64,000 nt of DNA from Owenia fusiformis (Eukaryota; Annelida; Polychaeta; Sabellida; Oweniidae): the NCBI GenBank assembly GCA_903813345.2, contig CAIIXF020000009.1, positions 38,619,759-38,683,758 on the forward strand, given 5' to 3'. Of the stretch, positions 35,801 to 50,800 are shown in pieces. The position numbers were made by a program, and so were the translations under genes. The notes under the pieces were generated by a model. The model had not been told where the DNA came from and did no database searches. It saw only the letters and a list, made by a program, of their open reading frames with translations. Within the stretch, counting starts at the first letter, position 1; every line of letters begins with the position of its first letter.

Positions 35801-38800
35801 TCCCATTCCTCTGACACCTGTATCCTCTCCAATCATCACATCAATCCCATTCCTCTGTCATCCATATCCTCTCCAATCATCACATCAATCCCATTCCTCT
35901 GTCATCCATATCCTCTCCAACCATCACATCAATCCCATTCCTCTGACACCCGTATCCTCTCCAATCATCACATCAATCCCATTCCTCTGTCATCCATATC
36001 CTCTCCAATCATCACATCAATCCCATTCCTCTGACAATCGTATCCTCTCCAATCATCACATCAATTCCATTCCTCTGTCATCCATATCCTCTCCAACCAT
36101 CACATCAATCCCATTCCTCTGTCATCCATATCCTCTCCAATCATCACATCAATCATTCCTCTGTCATCAGTATCCTCTCCAATCATCACATCAATCATTC
36201 CTCTGTCATCAGTATCCTCTCCAATCATCACATCAATTCCATTCCTCTGACAATCGTATCCTCTCCAATCATCACATCAATTCCATTCCTCTGATAATCG
36301 TATCCTCTCCAATCATCACATCAATTCCATTCCTCTGACAATCGTATCCTCTCCAATCATCACATCAATCCCATTCCTCTGTCATCCATATCCTCTCCAA
36401 CCATCACATCAATCCCATTCCTCTGACACCCGTATCCTCTCCAATCATCACATCAATCCCATTCCTCTGACACCCATATCCTCTCCAATCATCACATCAA
36501 TCCCATTCCTCTGTCATCCATATCCTCTCCAATCATCACATCAATCCCATTCCTCTGACACCCGTATCCTCTCCAATCATCACATCAATCCCATTCCTCT
36601 GATACCCGTATCCTCTCCAATCATCACATCAATCCCATTCCCCTGTCACCCATATCCTCTCCAATCATCACATCAATCCCATTCCCCTGTCATCTGTATC
36701 CTCTCCAACCATCACATCAATCCCATTCCTCTGACAATCGCATCCTCTCCAATCATCACATCAATCCCATTCCTCTGACACCCGTATCCTCTCCAATTAT
36801 CACATCAATCCCATTCCTCTGACAATCGCATCCTCTCCAATCATCACATCAATCCCATACCTCTGTCATCCATATCCTCTCCAATCATCACATCAATCCC
36901 ATTCCTCTGACACCCGTATCCTCTCCAATCATCACATCAATCCCATTCCTCTGTCATCCATATCCTCTCCAATCATCACATCAATCCCATTCCTCTGTCA
37001 CCCATATCCTCTCCAATCATCACATCAATCCCATTCCTCTGTCACCCATATCCTCTCCAATCATCACATCAATCCCATTCCTCTGTCACCCATATCCTCT
37101 CCAATCATCACATCAATCCCATTCCCCTGTCATCTGTATCCTCTCCAATCATCACATCAATCCCATTCCTCTGACACCCGTATCCTCTCCAATCATCACA
37201 TCAATCCCATTCCTCTGTCATCCATATCCTCTCCAATCATCACATCAATCCCATTCCTCTGACAATCGTATCCTCTCCAATCATCACATCAATTCCATTC
37301 CTCTGACAATTGTATCCTCTCCAATCATCACATCAATCCCATTCCTCTGTCATCCATATCCTCTCCAACCATCACATCAATCCCATTCCTCTGTCATCCA
37401 TATCCTCTCCAATCATCACATCAATCCCATTTCTCTGACACCCATATCCTCTCCAATTATCACATCAATCCCATTCCTCTGACAATCGCATCCTCTCCAA
37501 TCATCACATCAATCCCATTCCTCTGTCGCCCATATCCTCTCCAACCATCACATCAATCCCATTCCTCTGACAATCGCATCCTCTCCAATCATCACATCAA
37601 TCCCATTCCTCTGTCATCCATATCCTCTCCAACCATCACATCAATCCCATTCCTCTGTCATCCATATCCTCTCCAATCATCACATCAATCCCATTCCTCT
37701 GTCACCCATATCCTCTCCAATCATCACATCAATCCCATTCCTCTGTCATCCATATCCTCTCCAATCATCACATCAATTCCATTCCTCTGTCATCCATATC
37801 CTCTCCAATCATCACATCAATCCCATTCCTCTGTCATCCATATCCTCTCCAATAATCACATCAATCCCATTCCTCTGTCATCCATATCCTCTCCAACCAT
37901 CACATCAATCCCATACCTCTGTCATCCATATCCTCTCCAATCATCACATCAATCCCATTCCTCTGTCACCCATATCCTCTCCAATCATCACATCAATCCC
38001 ATTCCTCTGACACCCGTATCCTCTCCAATCATCACATCAATCCCATTCCTCTGTCATCCATATCCTCTCCAATCATCACATCAATCCCATTCCTCTGTCA
38101 CCCATATCCTCTCCAATCATCACATCAATCCCATTCCTCTGACACCCGTATCCTCTCCAATCATCACATCAATCCCATTCCTCTGTCATCCATATCCTCT
38201 CCAATCATCACATCAATCCCATACCTCTGTCATCCATATCCTCTCCAATCATCACATCAATCCCATTCCTCTGTCATCCATATCCTCTCCAATCATCACA
38301 TCAATCCCATTCCTCTGACACCCGTATCCTCTCCAATCATCACATCAATCCCATTCCTCTGACACCCGTATCCTCTCCAATCATCACATCAATCCCATTC
38401 CTCTGTCACCCGTATCCTATCCAATCATCACATCAATCCCATTCCTCTGTCATCCATATCCTCTCCAATCATCACATCAATCCCATTCCTCTGACAATCA
38501 TATCCTCTCCAATCATCACATCAATCCCATTCCTCTGACAATCATATCCTCTCCAACCACCACATCAATCCCATACCTCTGTCATCCATATCCTCTCCAA
38601 TCATCACATCAATCCCATTCCTCTGTCATCCATATCCTCTCCAATCATCACATCAATCCCACTCCTCTGACACCCGTATCCTCTCCAATCATCACATCAA
38701 TCCCATTCCTCTGACACCCGTATCCTCTCCAATCATCACATCAATCCCATTCCTGACACCCGTATCCTATCCAATCATCACATCAATCCCATTCCTCTGT

Positions 38801-41800
38801 CATCCATATCCTCTCTAATCATCACATCAATCCCACTCCTCTGACACCCGTATCCTCTCCAATCATCACATCAATCCCATTCCTCTGTCATCCATATCCT
38901 CTCCAATCATCACATCAATCCCATTCCTCTGACACCCGTATCCTCTCCAATCATCACATCAATCCCATTCCTCTGACACCCGTATCCTCTCCAATCATCA
39001 CATCAATCCCATTCCTCTGACACCCGTATCCTCTCCAATCATCACATCAATCCCATTCCTCTGTCATCCATATCCTCTCCAATCATCACATCAATCCCAT
39101 TCCTCTGTCACCCATATCCTCTCCAATCATCACATCAATCACATTCCTCTGACACCCGTATCCTCTCCAACCATCACATCAATCCCATTCCTCTGACAAT
39201 CGTATCCTCTCCAATCATCACATCAATCCCATTCCTCTGACAATCGCATCCTCTCCAATCATCACATCAATCCCATTCCTCTGACAATCGCATCCTCTCC
39301 AATCATCACATCAATCCCATTCCTCTGTCATCCATATCCTCTCCAATTATCACATCAATCCCATTCCTCTGTCATCCATATCCTCTCCAATCATCACATC
39401 AATCCCATTCCTCTGACACCTGTATCCTCTCCAATCATCACATCAATCCCATTCCTCTGTCATCCATATCCTCTCCAATCATCACATCAATCCCATTCCT
39501 CTGACACCCGTATCCTCTCCAATCATCACATCAATCCCATTCCTCTGTCACCCATATCCTCTCCAATCATCACATCAATCCCATTCCCCTGTCATCTGTA
39601 TCCTCTCCAATCATCACATCAATCCCATTCCTCTGTCATCCATATCCTCTCCAATCATCACATCAATCCCATTCCTCTGACACCCGTATCCTCTCCAATC
39701 ATCACATCAATCCCATTCCTCTGACACCCGTATCCTCTCCAATCATCACATCAATCCCATTCCTCTGTCATCCATATCCTCTCCAATCATCACATCAATC
39801 CCATTCCTCTGACAATCGCATCCTCTCCAACCATCACATCAATCCCATTCCTCTGACACCCGTATCCTCTCCAACCATCACATCAATCCCATACCTCTGT
39901 CATCCATATCCTCTCCAATCGTCACATCAATCCCATTCCTCTGTCATCCATATCCTCTCCAACCATCACATCAATCCCATTCCTCTGACACCCGTATCCT
40001 CTCCAATCATCACATCAATCCCAGTCCTCTGACACCCATATCCTCTCCAATTATCACATCAATCCCATTCCTCTGACACCCGTATCCTCTCCAATCATCA
40101 CATCAATCCCATTCCTCTGACACCTGTATCCTCTCCAATCATCACATGAATCCCATTCCTCTGTCATCTGTGTCCTCTCCAATCATCACATCAATCCCAT
40201 TCCTCTGACAATCATATCCTCTCCAACCATCACATCAATCCCATTCCTCTGTCATCCATATCCTCTCCAATCATCACATCAATCCCATTCCTCTGACAAT
40301 CGTATCCTCTCCAATTATCACATCAATCCCATTCCTCTGACACCCGTATCCTATCCAATCATCACATCAATCCCATTCCTCTGTCATCCATATCCTCTCC
40401 AATCATCACATCAATCCCATTCCTCTGTCACCCATATCCTCTCCAATCATCACATCAATCCCATTCCTCTGACACCCGTATCCTCTCCAATCATCACATC
40501 AATCCCATTCCTCTGTCATCCATATCCTCTCCAATCATCACATCAATCCCATTCCTCTGTCACCCATATCCTCTCCAATCATCACATCAATCCCATTCCT
40601 CTGACACCCGTATCCTCTCCAATCGTCACATCAATCCCATTCCTCTGTCATCCATATCCTCTCCAACCATCACATCAATCTCATTCCTCTGTCACCCGTA
40701 TCCTCTCCAATCATCACATCAATCCCATACCTCTGACACCCGTATCCTCTCCAATCATCACATCAATCCCATTCCTCTGTCATCCATATCCTCTCCAATC
40801 ATCACATCAATCCCATTCCTCTGTCATCCATATCCTCTCCAATCATCACATCAATCCCATTCCTCTGACACCCGTATCCTCTCCAATCATCACATCAATC
40901 CCATTCCTCTGACACCCGTATCCTCTCCAATCATCACATCAATCCCATTCCTCTGACACCTATATCCTCTCCAATCATCACATCAATCCTATTCCTCTGT
41001 CATCCATATCCTCTCCAATCATCGCATCAATCCCAGTCCTCTGACACCTGTATCCTCTCCAATCATCACATCAATCCCATTCCTCTGTCACCCATATCCT
41101 CTCCAATCATCACATCAATCCCATTCCTATGTCACCCGTATCCTATCCAATCATCACATCAATCCCAGTCCTCTGACACCCATATCCTCTCCAATTATCA
41201 CATCAATCCCATTCCTCTGACACCCGTATCCTCTCCAATCATCACATCAATCCCATTCCTCTGACACCCATATCCTCTCCAATTATCACATCAATCCCAT
41301 TCCTCTGACACCCGTATCCTCTCCAATCATCACATCAATCCCATTTCTCTGTCATCCATATCCTCTCCAATTATCACATCAATCCCATTCCTCTGACACC
41401 CGTATCCTCTCCAATCATCACATCAATCCCATTCCTCTGTCATCCATATCCTCTCCAATCATCACATCAATCCCATTCCTCTGTCATCCATATCCTCTCC
41501 AATCATCACATCAATCCCATTCCTCTGACAATCGCATCCTCTCCAATCATCACATCAATCCCATTCCTCTGTCATGCATATCCTCTCCAATCATCACATC
41601 AATCCCATTCCTCTGACACCCGTATCCTCTCCAATCATCACACCAATCCCATTCCTCTGTCATCCATATCCTCTCCAATCATCACATCAATCCCATTCCT
41701 CTGACACCCGTATCCTCTCCAATCATCACATCAATCCCATTCCTCTGACACCCGTATCCTCTCCAATCATCACATCAATCCCATTCCTCTGTCATCCATA

Positions 41801-44800
41801 TCCTCTCCAATCATCACATCAATCCCATTCCTCTGTCACCCATATCCTCTCCAATCATCACATCAATCCCATTCCTCTGTCATCCATATCCTCTCCAATC
41901 ATCACATCAATCCCATTCCTCTGACAATCGCATCCTCTCCAACCATCATATCAATCCCATTCCTCTGACACCCGTATCCTCTCCAACCATCACATCAATC
42001 CCATACCTCTGTCATCCATATCCTCTCCAATCGTCACATCAATCCCATTCCTCTGTCATCCATATCTTCTCCAACCATCACATCAATCCCATTCCTCTGA
42101 CACCCGTATCCTCTCCAATCATCACATCAATCCCATTCCTCTGACACCCGTATCCTCTCCAATCATCACATCAATCCCATTCCTCTGACACCCATATCCT
42201 CTCCAATTATCACATCAATCCCATTCCTCTGACACCCATATCCTCTCCAATCATCACATCAATCCCATTCCTCTGACAATCGTATCCTCTCCAATCATCA
42301 CATCAATCCCATTCCTCTGACACCCGTATCCTCTCCAATCATCACATCAATCCCATTCCTCTGACAATCATATCCTCTCCAACCATCACATCAATCCCAT
42401 TCCTCTGACACCCGTATCCTCTCCAATCATCACATCAATCCCATTCCTCTGACACCCGTATCCTCTCCAACCATCACATCAATCCCACTCCTCTGTCATC
42501 CATATCCTCTCCAATCATCACATCAATCCCATACCTCTGTCATCCATATCCTCTCCAATCATCACATCAATCCCATTCCTCTGACACCCGTATCCTCTCC
42601 AATCATCACATCAATCCCATTCCTCTGACAATCGTATCCTCTCCAATCATCACATCAATCCCATTCCTCTGACACCCGTATCCTCTCCAATCATCACATC
42701 AATCCCATTCCTCTGACAATCATATCCTCTCCAACCATCACATCAATCCCATTCCTCTGACACCCGTATCCTCTCCAATCATCACATCAATCCCATTCCT
42801 CTGTCATCCATATCCTCTCCAATCATCACATCAATCCCATTCCTCTGACACCCGTATCCTCTCCAATCATCACATCAATCCCATTCCTCTGACAATCGTA
42901 TCCTCTCCAATCATCACATCAATCCCATTCCTCTGACACCCGTATCCTCTCCAATCATCACATCAATCCCATTCCTCTGACAATCATATCCTCTCCAACC
43001 ATCACATCAATCCCATTCCTCTGACACCCGTATCCTCTCCAACCATCACATCAATCCCATACCTCTGTCATCCATATCCTCTCCAATCGTCACATCAATC
43101 CCATTCCTCTGTCATCCATATCCTCTCCAACCATCACATCAATCCCATTCCTCTGACACCCGTATCCTCTCCAATCATCACATCAATCCCATTCCTCTGT
43201 CATCCATATCCTCTCCAACCATCACATCAATCCCATTCCTCTGTCACCCATATCCTCTCCAATCATCACATCAATCCCATTCCTCTGTCATCAGTATCCT
43301 CTCCAATCATCACATCAATCCCATTCCTCTGACACCCATATCCTCTCCAATCATCACATCAATCCCATTCCTCTGTCATCAGTATCCTCTCCAATCATCA
43401 CATCAATCCCATTCCTCTGTCATCAGTATCCTCTCCAATCATCACATCAATCCCATTCCTCTGTCATCCATATCCTCTCCAATCATCACATCAATCCCAT
43501 TCCTCTGACATCCATATCCTCTCCAATCGTCACATCAATCCCATTCCTCTGTCATCCATATCCTCTCCAACCATCACATCAATCCCATTCCTCTGTCACC
43601 CATATCCTCTCCAATCATCACATCAATCCCATTCCTCTGTCATCAGTATCCTCTCCAATCATCACATCAATCCCATTCCTCTGTCATCAGTATCCTCTCC
43701 AATCATCACATCAATCCCATTCCTCTGTCATCCATATCCTCTCCAATCATCACATCAATCCCATTCCTCTGACATCCATATCCTCTCCAATCGTCACATC
43801 AATCCCATTCCTCTGTCATCCATATCCTATCCAATCATCACATCAATCCCATTCCTCTGTCATCCATATCCTCTCCAATCATCACATCAATCCCATTCCT
43901 CTGACAATCGTATCCTCTCCAATCATCACATCAATTCCATTCCTCTGTCATCCATATCCTCTCCAACCATCACATCAATCCCAGTCCTCTGACAATCGTA
44001 TCCTCTCCAATCATCACATCAATCCCATACCTCTGCCATCCATATCCTCTCCAATCATCACATCAATCCCATTCCTCTGACACCCGTATCCTCTCCAATC
44101 ATCACATCAATCCCATTCCTCTGACACCCGTATCCTCTCCAATCATCACATCAATCCCATTCCTCTGTCACCCATATCCTCTCCAATCATCACATCAATC
44201 CCATTCCCCTGTCATCTGTATCCTCTCCAACCATCACATCAATCCCATTCCTCTGACAATCGCATCCTCTCCAATCATCACATCAATCCCATTCCTCTGA
44301 CACCCGTATCCTCTCCAATCATCACATCAATCCCATTCCTCTGACACCCATATCCTCTCCAATTATCACATCAATCCCATTCCTCTGACACCCGTATCCT
44401 CTCCAATCATCACATCAATCCCATTCCTCTGACACCCATATCCTCTCCAATCATCACATCAATCCCATTCCTCTGACACCCGTATCCTCTCCAATCATCA
44501 CATCAATCCCATTCCTCTGTCATCCATATCCTCTCCAATCATCACATCAATCCCATTCCTCTGTCATCCATATCCTCTCCAATCATCACATCAATCCCAT
44601 TCCTCTGACACCCGTATCCTCTCCAATCATCACATCAATCCCATTCCTCTGTCACCCATATCCTCTCCAATTATCACATCAATCCCATTCCTCTGTCATC
44701 CATATCCTCTCCAATCATCACATCAATCCCACTCCTCTGACACCCGTATCCTCTCCAACCATCACATCAATCCCATTCCTCTGACACCCGTATCCTCTCC

Positions 44801-47800
44801 AATCATCACATCAATCCCATTCCTCTGACACCCGTATCCTCTCCAATCATCACATCAATCCCATTCCTCTGACACCCATATCCTCTCCAATCATCACATC
44901 AATCCCATTCCTCTGTCATCCATATCCTCTCCAATCATCACATCAATTCCATTCCTCTGTCATCCATATCCTCTCCAATCATCACATCAATCCCATTCCT
45001 CTGTCATCCATATCCTCTCCAATAATCACATCAATCCCATTCCTCTGTCATCCATATCCTCTCCAACCATCACATCAATCCCATACCTCTGTCATCCATA
45101 TACTCTCCAATCATCACATCAATCCCATTCCTCTGTCATCCATATCCTCTCCAATCATCACATCAATCCCATACCTCTGTCATCCATATCCTCTCCAACC
45201 ATCACATCAATCCCATTCCTCTGTCATCCATATCCTCTCCAATCATCACATCAATCCCATTCCTCTGACACCCGTATCCTCTCCAATTATCACATCAATC
45301 CCATTCCTCTGTCATCCATATCCTCTCCAATTATCACATCAATCCCATTCCTCTGACACCCGTATCCTCTCCAATCATCACATCAATCCCATTCCTCTGT
45401 CATGCATATCCTCTCCAATCATCACATCAATCCCATTCCTCTGACACCCGTATCCTCTCCAATCATCACATCAATCCCATTCCTCTGACACCCGTATCCT
45501 CTCCAATCGTCACATCAATCCCATTTCTCTGTCACCTGTATTCTCTGACTACCCCCAGCCACAATTACTGGTATTGAGTCCCAACTTTTGTATTACATCA
45601 ATTGGCTCCAGATTTTGACCTAGAATATACTTTTACACCCAAACTTAAGATCAAATGAACAATTATAACTCCTGGGAACTTTGCTTTATTTTATTTTTAT
45701 TTTTTGCTTCATATGAGTGGGTGATATTGTCTAATGACAACTTGCCACTATTATATCAAAGGTCATCTTTCATACAAATGATGACCATCTCCCTCAGATT
45801 CATATAAGTGGGTGATATTGTCTAATGACAACTTGCCACAATTATATCAAAGGTCATCTTTCATACAAATGATGACCATCTCCCTCAGATTCATATGAGA
45901 GGGTGATATTGTCTAATGACAACTCGCCACTATTATATCAAAGGTCATCTTTCATACAAATGATGACCATCTCCCTCAGATTTATATGAGAGGGTGATAT
46001 TGTCTAATGACAACTTTCCACTATTATATCAAAGGTCATCTCTCATACAAATGATGACCATCTCCCTCAGATTCATATGAGTGGGTGATATTGTCTAATG
46101 ACAACTCGCCACAATTATATCAAAGGTCATCTCTCATACAAATGATGACCATCTCCCTCCGATTCATATGAGAGGGTGATATTGTCTAATGACAACTCGC
46201 CACTATTATATCAAAGGTCATCTTTCATACAAATGATGACCATCTCCCTCAGATTCATATGAGAGGGTGATATTGTCTAATGACAACTCGCCACTATTAT
46301 ATCAAAGGTCATCTTTCATACAAATGATGACCATCTCCCTCAGATTCATATGAGTGGGTGATATTGTCTAATGACAACTTGCCACTATTATATCAAAGGT
46401 CATCTTTCATACAAATGATGACCATCTCCCTCAGATTCATATGAGTGGGTGATATTGTCTAATGACAACTTGCCACTATTATATCAAAGGTCATCTTTCA
46501 TACAAATGATGACCATCTCCCTCAGATTCATATGAGAGGGTGATATTGTCTAATGACAACTTGCCACTATCATATCAAAGGTCATCTTTCATACAAATGA
46601 CTGGTATTGAGTCCCAACTTTTGTATTACATCAATTGGCTCCAGATTTTGACCTAGAATATACTTTTACACCCAAACTTAAGATCAAATGAACAATTATA
46701 ACTCCTGGGAACTTTGCTTTATTTTAGGGATGTTACTGTAATTAAAAAAAGAATACAATTACAACATGATAAAGAACGGTAGTTTCATGAGCATCCTTTG
46801 GGGATATCTCTTATCTTGCATGGTTAATTAAATTTTATTTCCAGAAAACTTAAGCCCAACAGACTGGAATAATATGAATTGCAGTATCCTGATCAATGCC
46901 CTCCAGAATATAACCTAACAATGCCCTCCAGAATATAACCTATCAATGCCCTCCAGAATATAACCTATCCTTGCAAGAGCATAATTTCTAATTGTACAGA
47001 ATGTTTTATTCCAAATGTTTTATTCCAAATGATGACCATCTCCCTCAGATTCATATGAGAGGGTGATATTGTCTAATGACAACTCGCCACTATTTTATCA
47101 AAGGTCATCTTTCATACAAATGATGACCATCTCCCTCAGATTCATATGAGTGGGTGATATTGTCTAATGACAACTTGCCACTATTATATCAAAGGTCATC
47201 TTTCATACAAATGATGACCATCTCACTCAGATTCATATGAGTGGGTGATATTGTCTAATGACAACTCGCCACTATTATATCAAAGGTCATCTCTCATACA
47301 AATGATGACCATCTCCCTCAGATTCATATGAGTGGGTGATATTGTCTAATGACAACTTGCCACTATTATATCAAAGGTCATCTTTCATACAAATGATGAC
47401 CATCTCCCTCAGATTCATATGAGTGGGTGATATTGTCTAATGACAACTTGCCACTATTATATCAAAGGTCATCTTTCATACAAATGATGACCATCTCCCT
47501 CAGATTCATATGAGAGGGTGATATTGTCTAATGACAACTTGCCACTATTATATCAAAGGTCATCTTTCATACAAATGATGACCATCTCCCTCAGATTCAT
47601 ATGAGTGGGTGATATTGTCTAATGACAACTTGCCACTATTATATCAAAGGTCATCTTTCATACAAATGATGACCATCTCCCTCAGATTCATATGAGTGGG
47701 TGATATTGTCTAATGACAACTTGCCACTATTATATCAAAGGTCATCTCTCATACAAATGATGACCATCTCCCTCAGATTCATATGAGAGGGTGATATTGT

Positions 47801-50800
47801 CTAATGACAACTTGCCACTATTATATCAAAGGACATCTCTCATACAAATGATGACCATCTCCCTCAGATTCATATGAGAGGGTGATATTGTCTAATGACA
47901 ACTTGCCACTATTATATCAAAGGTCATCTTTCATACAAATGATGACCATCTCCCTCAGATTCATATGAGTGGGTGATATTGTCTAATGACAACTTGCCAC
48001 TATTATATCAAAAGTCATCTTTCATACAAATGATGACCATCTCCCTCAGATTCATATGAGTGGGTCATATTGTCTAATGACAACTTGCCACTATTATATC
48101 AAAGGTCATCTCTCATACAAATGATGACCATCTCCCTCAGATTCATATGATAGGGTGATATTGTCTAATGACAACTTGCCACTATTTTATCAAAGGTCAT
48201 CTTTCATACAAATGATGACCATCTCCCTCAGATTCATATGAGAGGGTGATATTGTCTAATGACAACTTGCCACTATTATATCAAAGGTCATCTCTCATAC
48301 AAATGATGACCATCTCCCTCAGATTCATATGAGTGGGTGATATTGTCTAATGACAACTTGCCACTATTATATCAAAGGTCATCTTTCATACAAATGATGA
48401 CCATCTCCCTCAGATTCATATAAGTGGGTGATATTGTCTAATGACAACTTGCCACAATTATATCAAAGGTCATCTTTCATACAAATGATGACCATCTCCC
48501 TCAGATTCATATGAGAGGGTGATATTGTCTAATGACAACTCGCCACTATTATATCAAAGGTCATCTTTCATACAAATGATGACCATCTCCCTCAGATTCA
48601 TATGAGAGGGTGATATTGTCTAATGACAACTTGCCACTATTATATCAAAGGTCATCTCTCATACAAATGATGACCATCTCCCTCAGATTCATATGAGTGG
48701 GTGATATTGTCTAATGACAACTCGCCACAATTATATCAAAGGTCATCTCTCATACAAATGATGACCATCTCCCTCCGATTCATATGAGAGGGTGATATTG
48801 TCTAATGACAACTCGCCACTATTATATCAAAGGTCATCTTTCATACAAATGATGACCATCTCCCTCAGATTCATATGAGAGGGTGATATTGTCTAATGAC
48901 AACTCGCCACTATTATATCAAAGGTCATCTTTCATACAAATGATGACCATCTCCCTCAGATTCATATGAGTGGGTGATATTGTCTAATGACAACTTGCCA
49001 CTATTATATCAAAGGTCATCTTTCATACAAATGATGGCCATCTCCCTCAGATTCATATGAGTGGGTGATATTGTCTAATGACAACTTGCCATTATTATAT
49101 CAAAGGTCATCTTTCATACAAATGATGACCATCTCCCTCAGATTCATATGAGAGGGTGATATTGTCTAATGACAACTTGCCACTATTATATCAAAGGTCA
49201 TCTTTCATACAAATGATGACCATCTCCCTCAGATTCATATGAGTGGGTGATATTGTCTAATGACAACTTGCCACTATTATATCAAAGGTCATCTTTCATA
49301 CAAATGATGACCATCTCCCTCAGATTCATATGAGTGGGTGATATTGTCTACTGACAACTTGCCACTATTATATCAAAGGTCATCTCTCATGCAAATGATG
49401 ACCATCTCCCTCAGATTCATATGAGAGGGTGATATTGTCTAATGACAACTTGCCACTATTATATCAAAGGTCATCTCTCATACAAATGATGACCATCTCC
49501 CTCAGATTCATATGAGAGGGTGATATTGTCTAATGACAACTTGCCACTATTATATCAAAGGTCATCTTTCATACAAATGATGACCATCTCCCTCAGATTC
49601 ATATGAGTGGGTGATATTGTCTAATGACAACTTGCCACTATTATATCAAAGGTCATCTTTCATACAAATGATGACCATCTCCCTCAGATTCATATGAGAG
49701 GGTGATATTGTCTAATGACAACTTGCCACAATTATATCAAAGGTCATCTTTCATACAAATGATGACCATCTCCCTCAGATTCATATGAGAGGGTGATATT
49801 GTCTAATGACAACTCGCCACTATTATATCAAAGGTCATCTTTCATACAAATGATGACCATCTCCCTCAGATTCATATGAGAGGGTGATATTGTCTAATGA
49901 CAACTTGCCACTATTATATCAAAGGTCATCTCTCATACAAATGATGACCATCTCCCTCAGATTCATATGAGTGGGTCATATTGTCTAATGACAACTTGCC
50001 ACTATTATATCAAAGGTCATCTCTCATACAAATGATGACCATCTCCCTCAGATTCATATGAGAGGGTGATATTGTCTAATGACAACTCGCCACTATTATA
50101 TCAAAGGTCATCTTTCATACAAATGATGACCATCTCCCTCAGATTCATATGAGAGGGTGATATTGTCTAATGACAACTCGCCACTATTATATCAAAGGTC
50201 ATCTTTCATACAAATGATGACCATCTCCCTCAGATTCATATGAGAGGGTGATATTGTCTAATGACAACTTGCCACTATTAAATCAAAGGTCATCTTTCAT
50301 ACAAATGATGACCATCTCCCTCAGATTCATATGAGAGGGTGATATTGTCTAATGACAACTTGCCACAATTATATCAAAGGTCATCTTTCATACAAATGAT
50401 GACCATCTCCCTTAGATTCATATGAGAGGGTGATATTGTCTAATGACAACTCGCCACTATTATATCAAAGGTCATCTTTCATACAAATGATGACCATCTC
50501 CCTCAGATTCATATGAGTGGGTGATATTGTCTAATGACAACTTGCCACTATTATATCAAAGGTCATCTCTCATACAAATGATGACCATCTCCCTCAGATT
50601 CATATGAGAGGGTGATATTGTCTAATGACAACTTGCCACTATCATATCAAAGGTCATCTTTCATACAAATGATGACCATCTCCCTCAGATTCATATGAGT
50701 GGGTGATATTGTCTAATGACAACTCGCAACTATTATATCAAAGGTCATCTTTCATAAAAATGATGACCATCTCCCTCAGATTCATATGAGAGGGTGATAT

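Noticed and set aside
35529-45543. Regular ~44-bp array that could be mistaken for CRISPR
   Set aside because: No unique spacers: the whole unit repeats with a few variant tails, in a eukaryotic intron. It is a minisatellite; the same applies to the 43-bp and 91-bp arrays.
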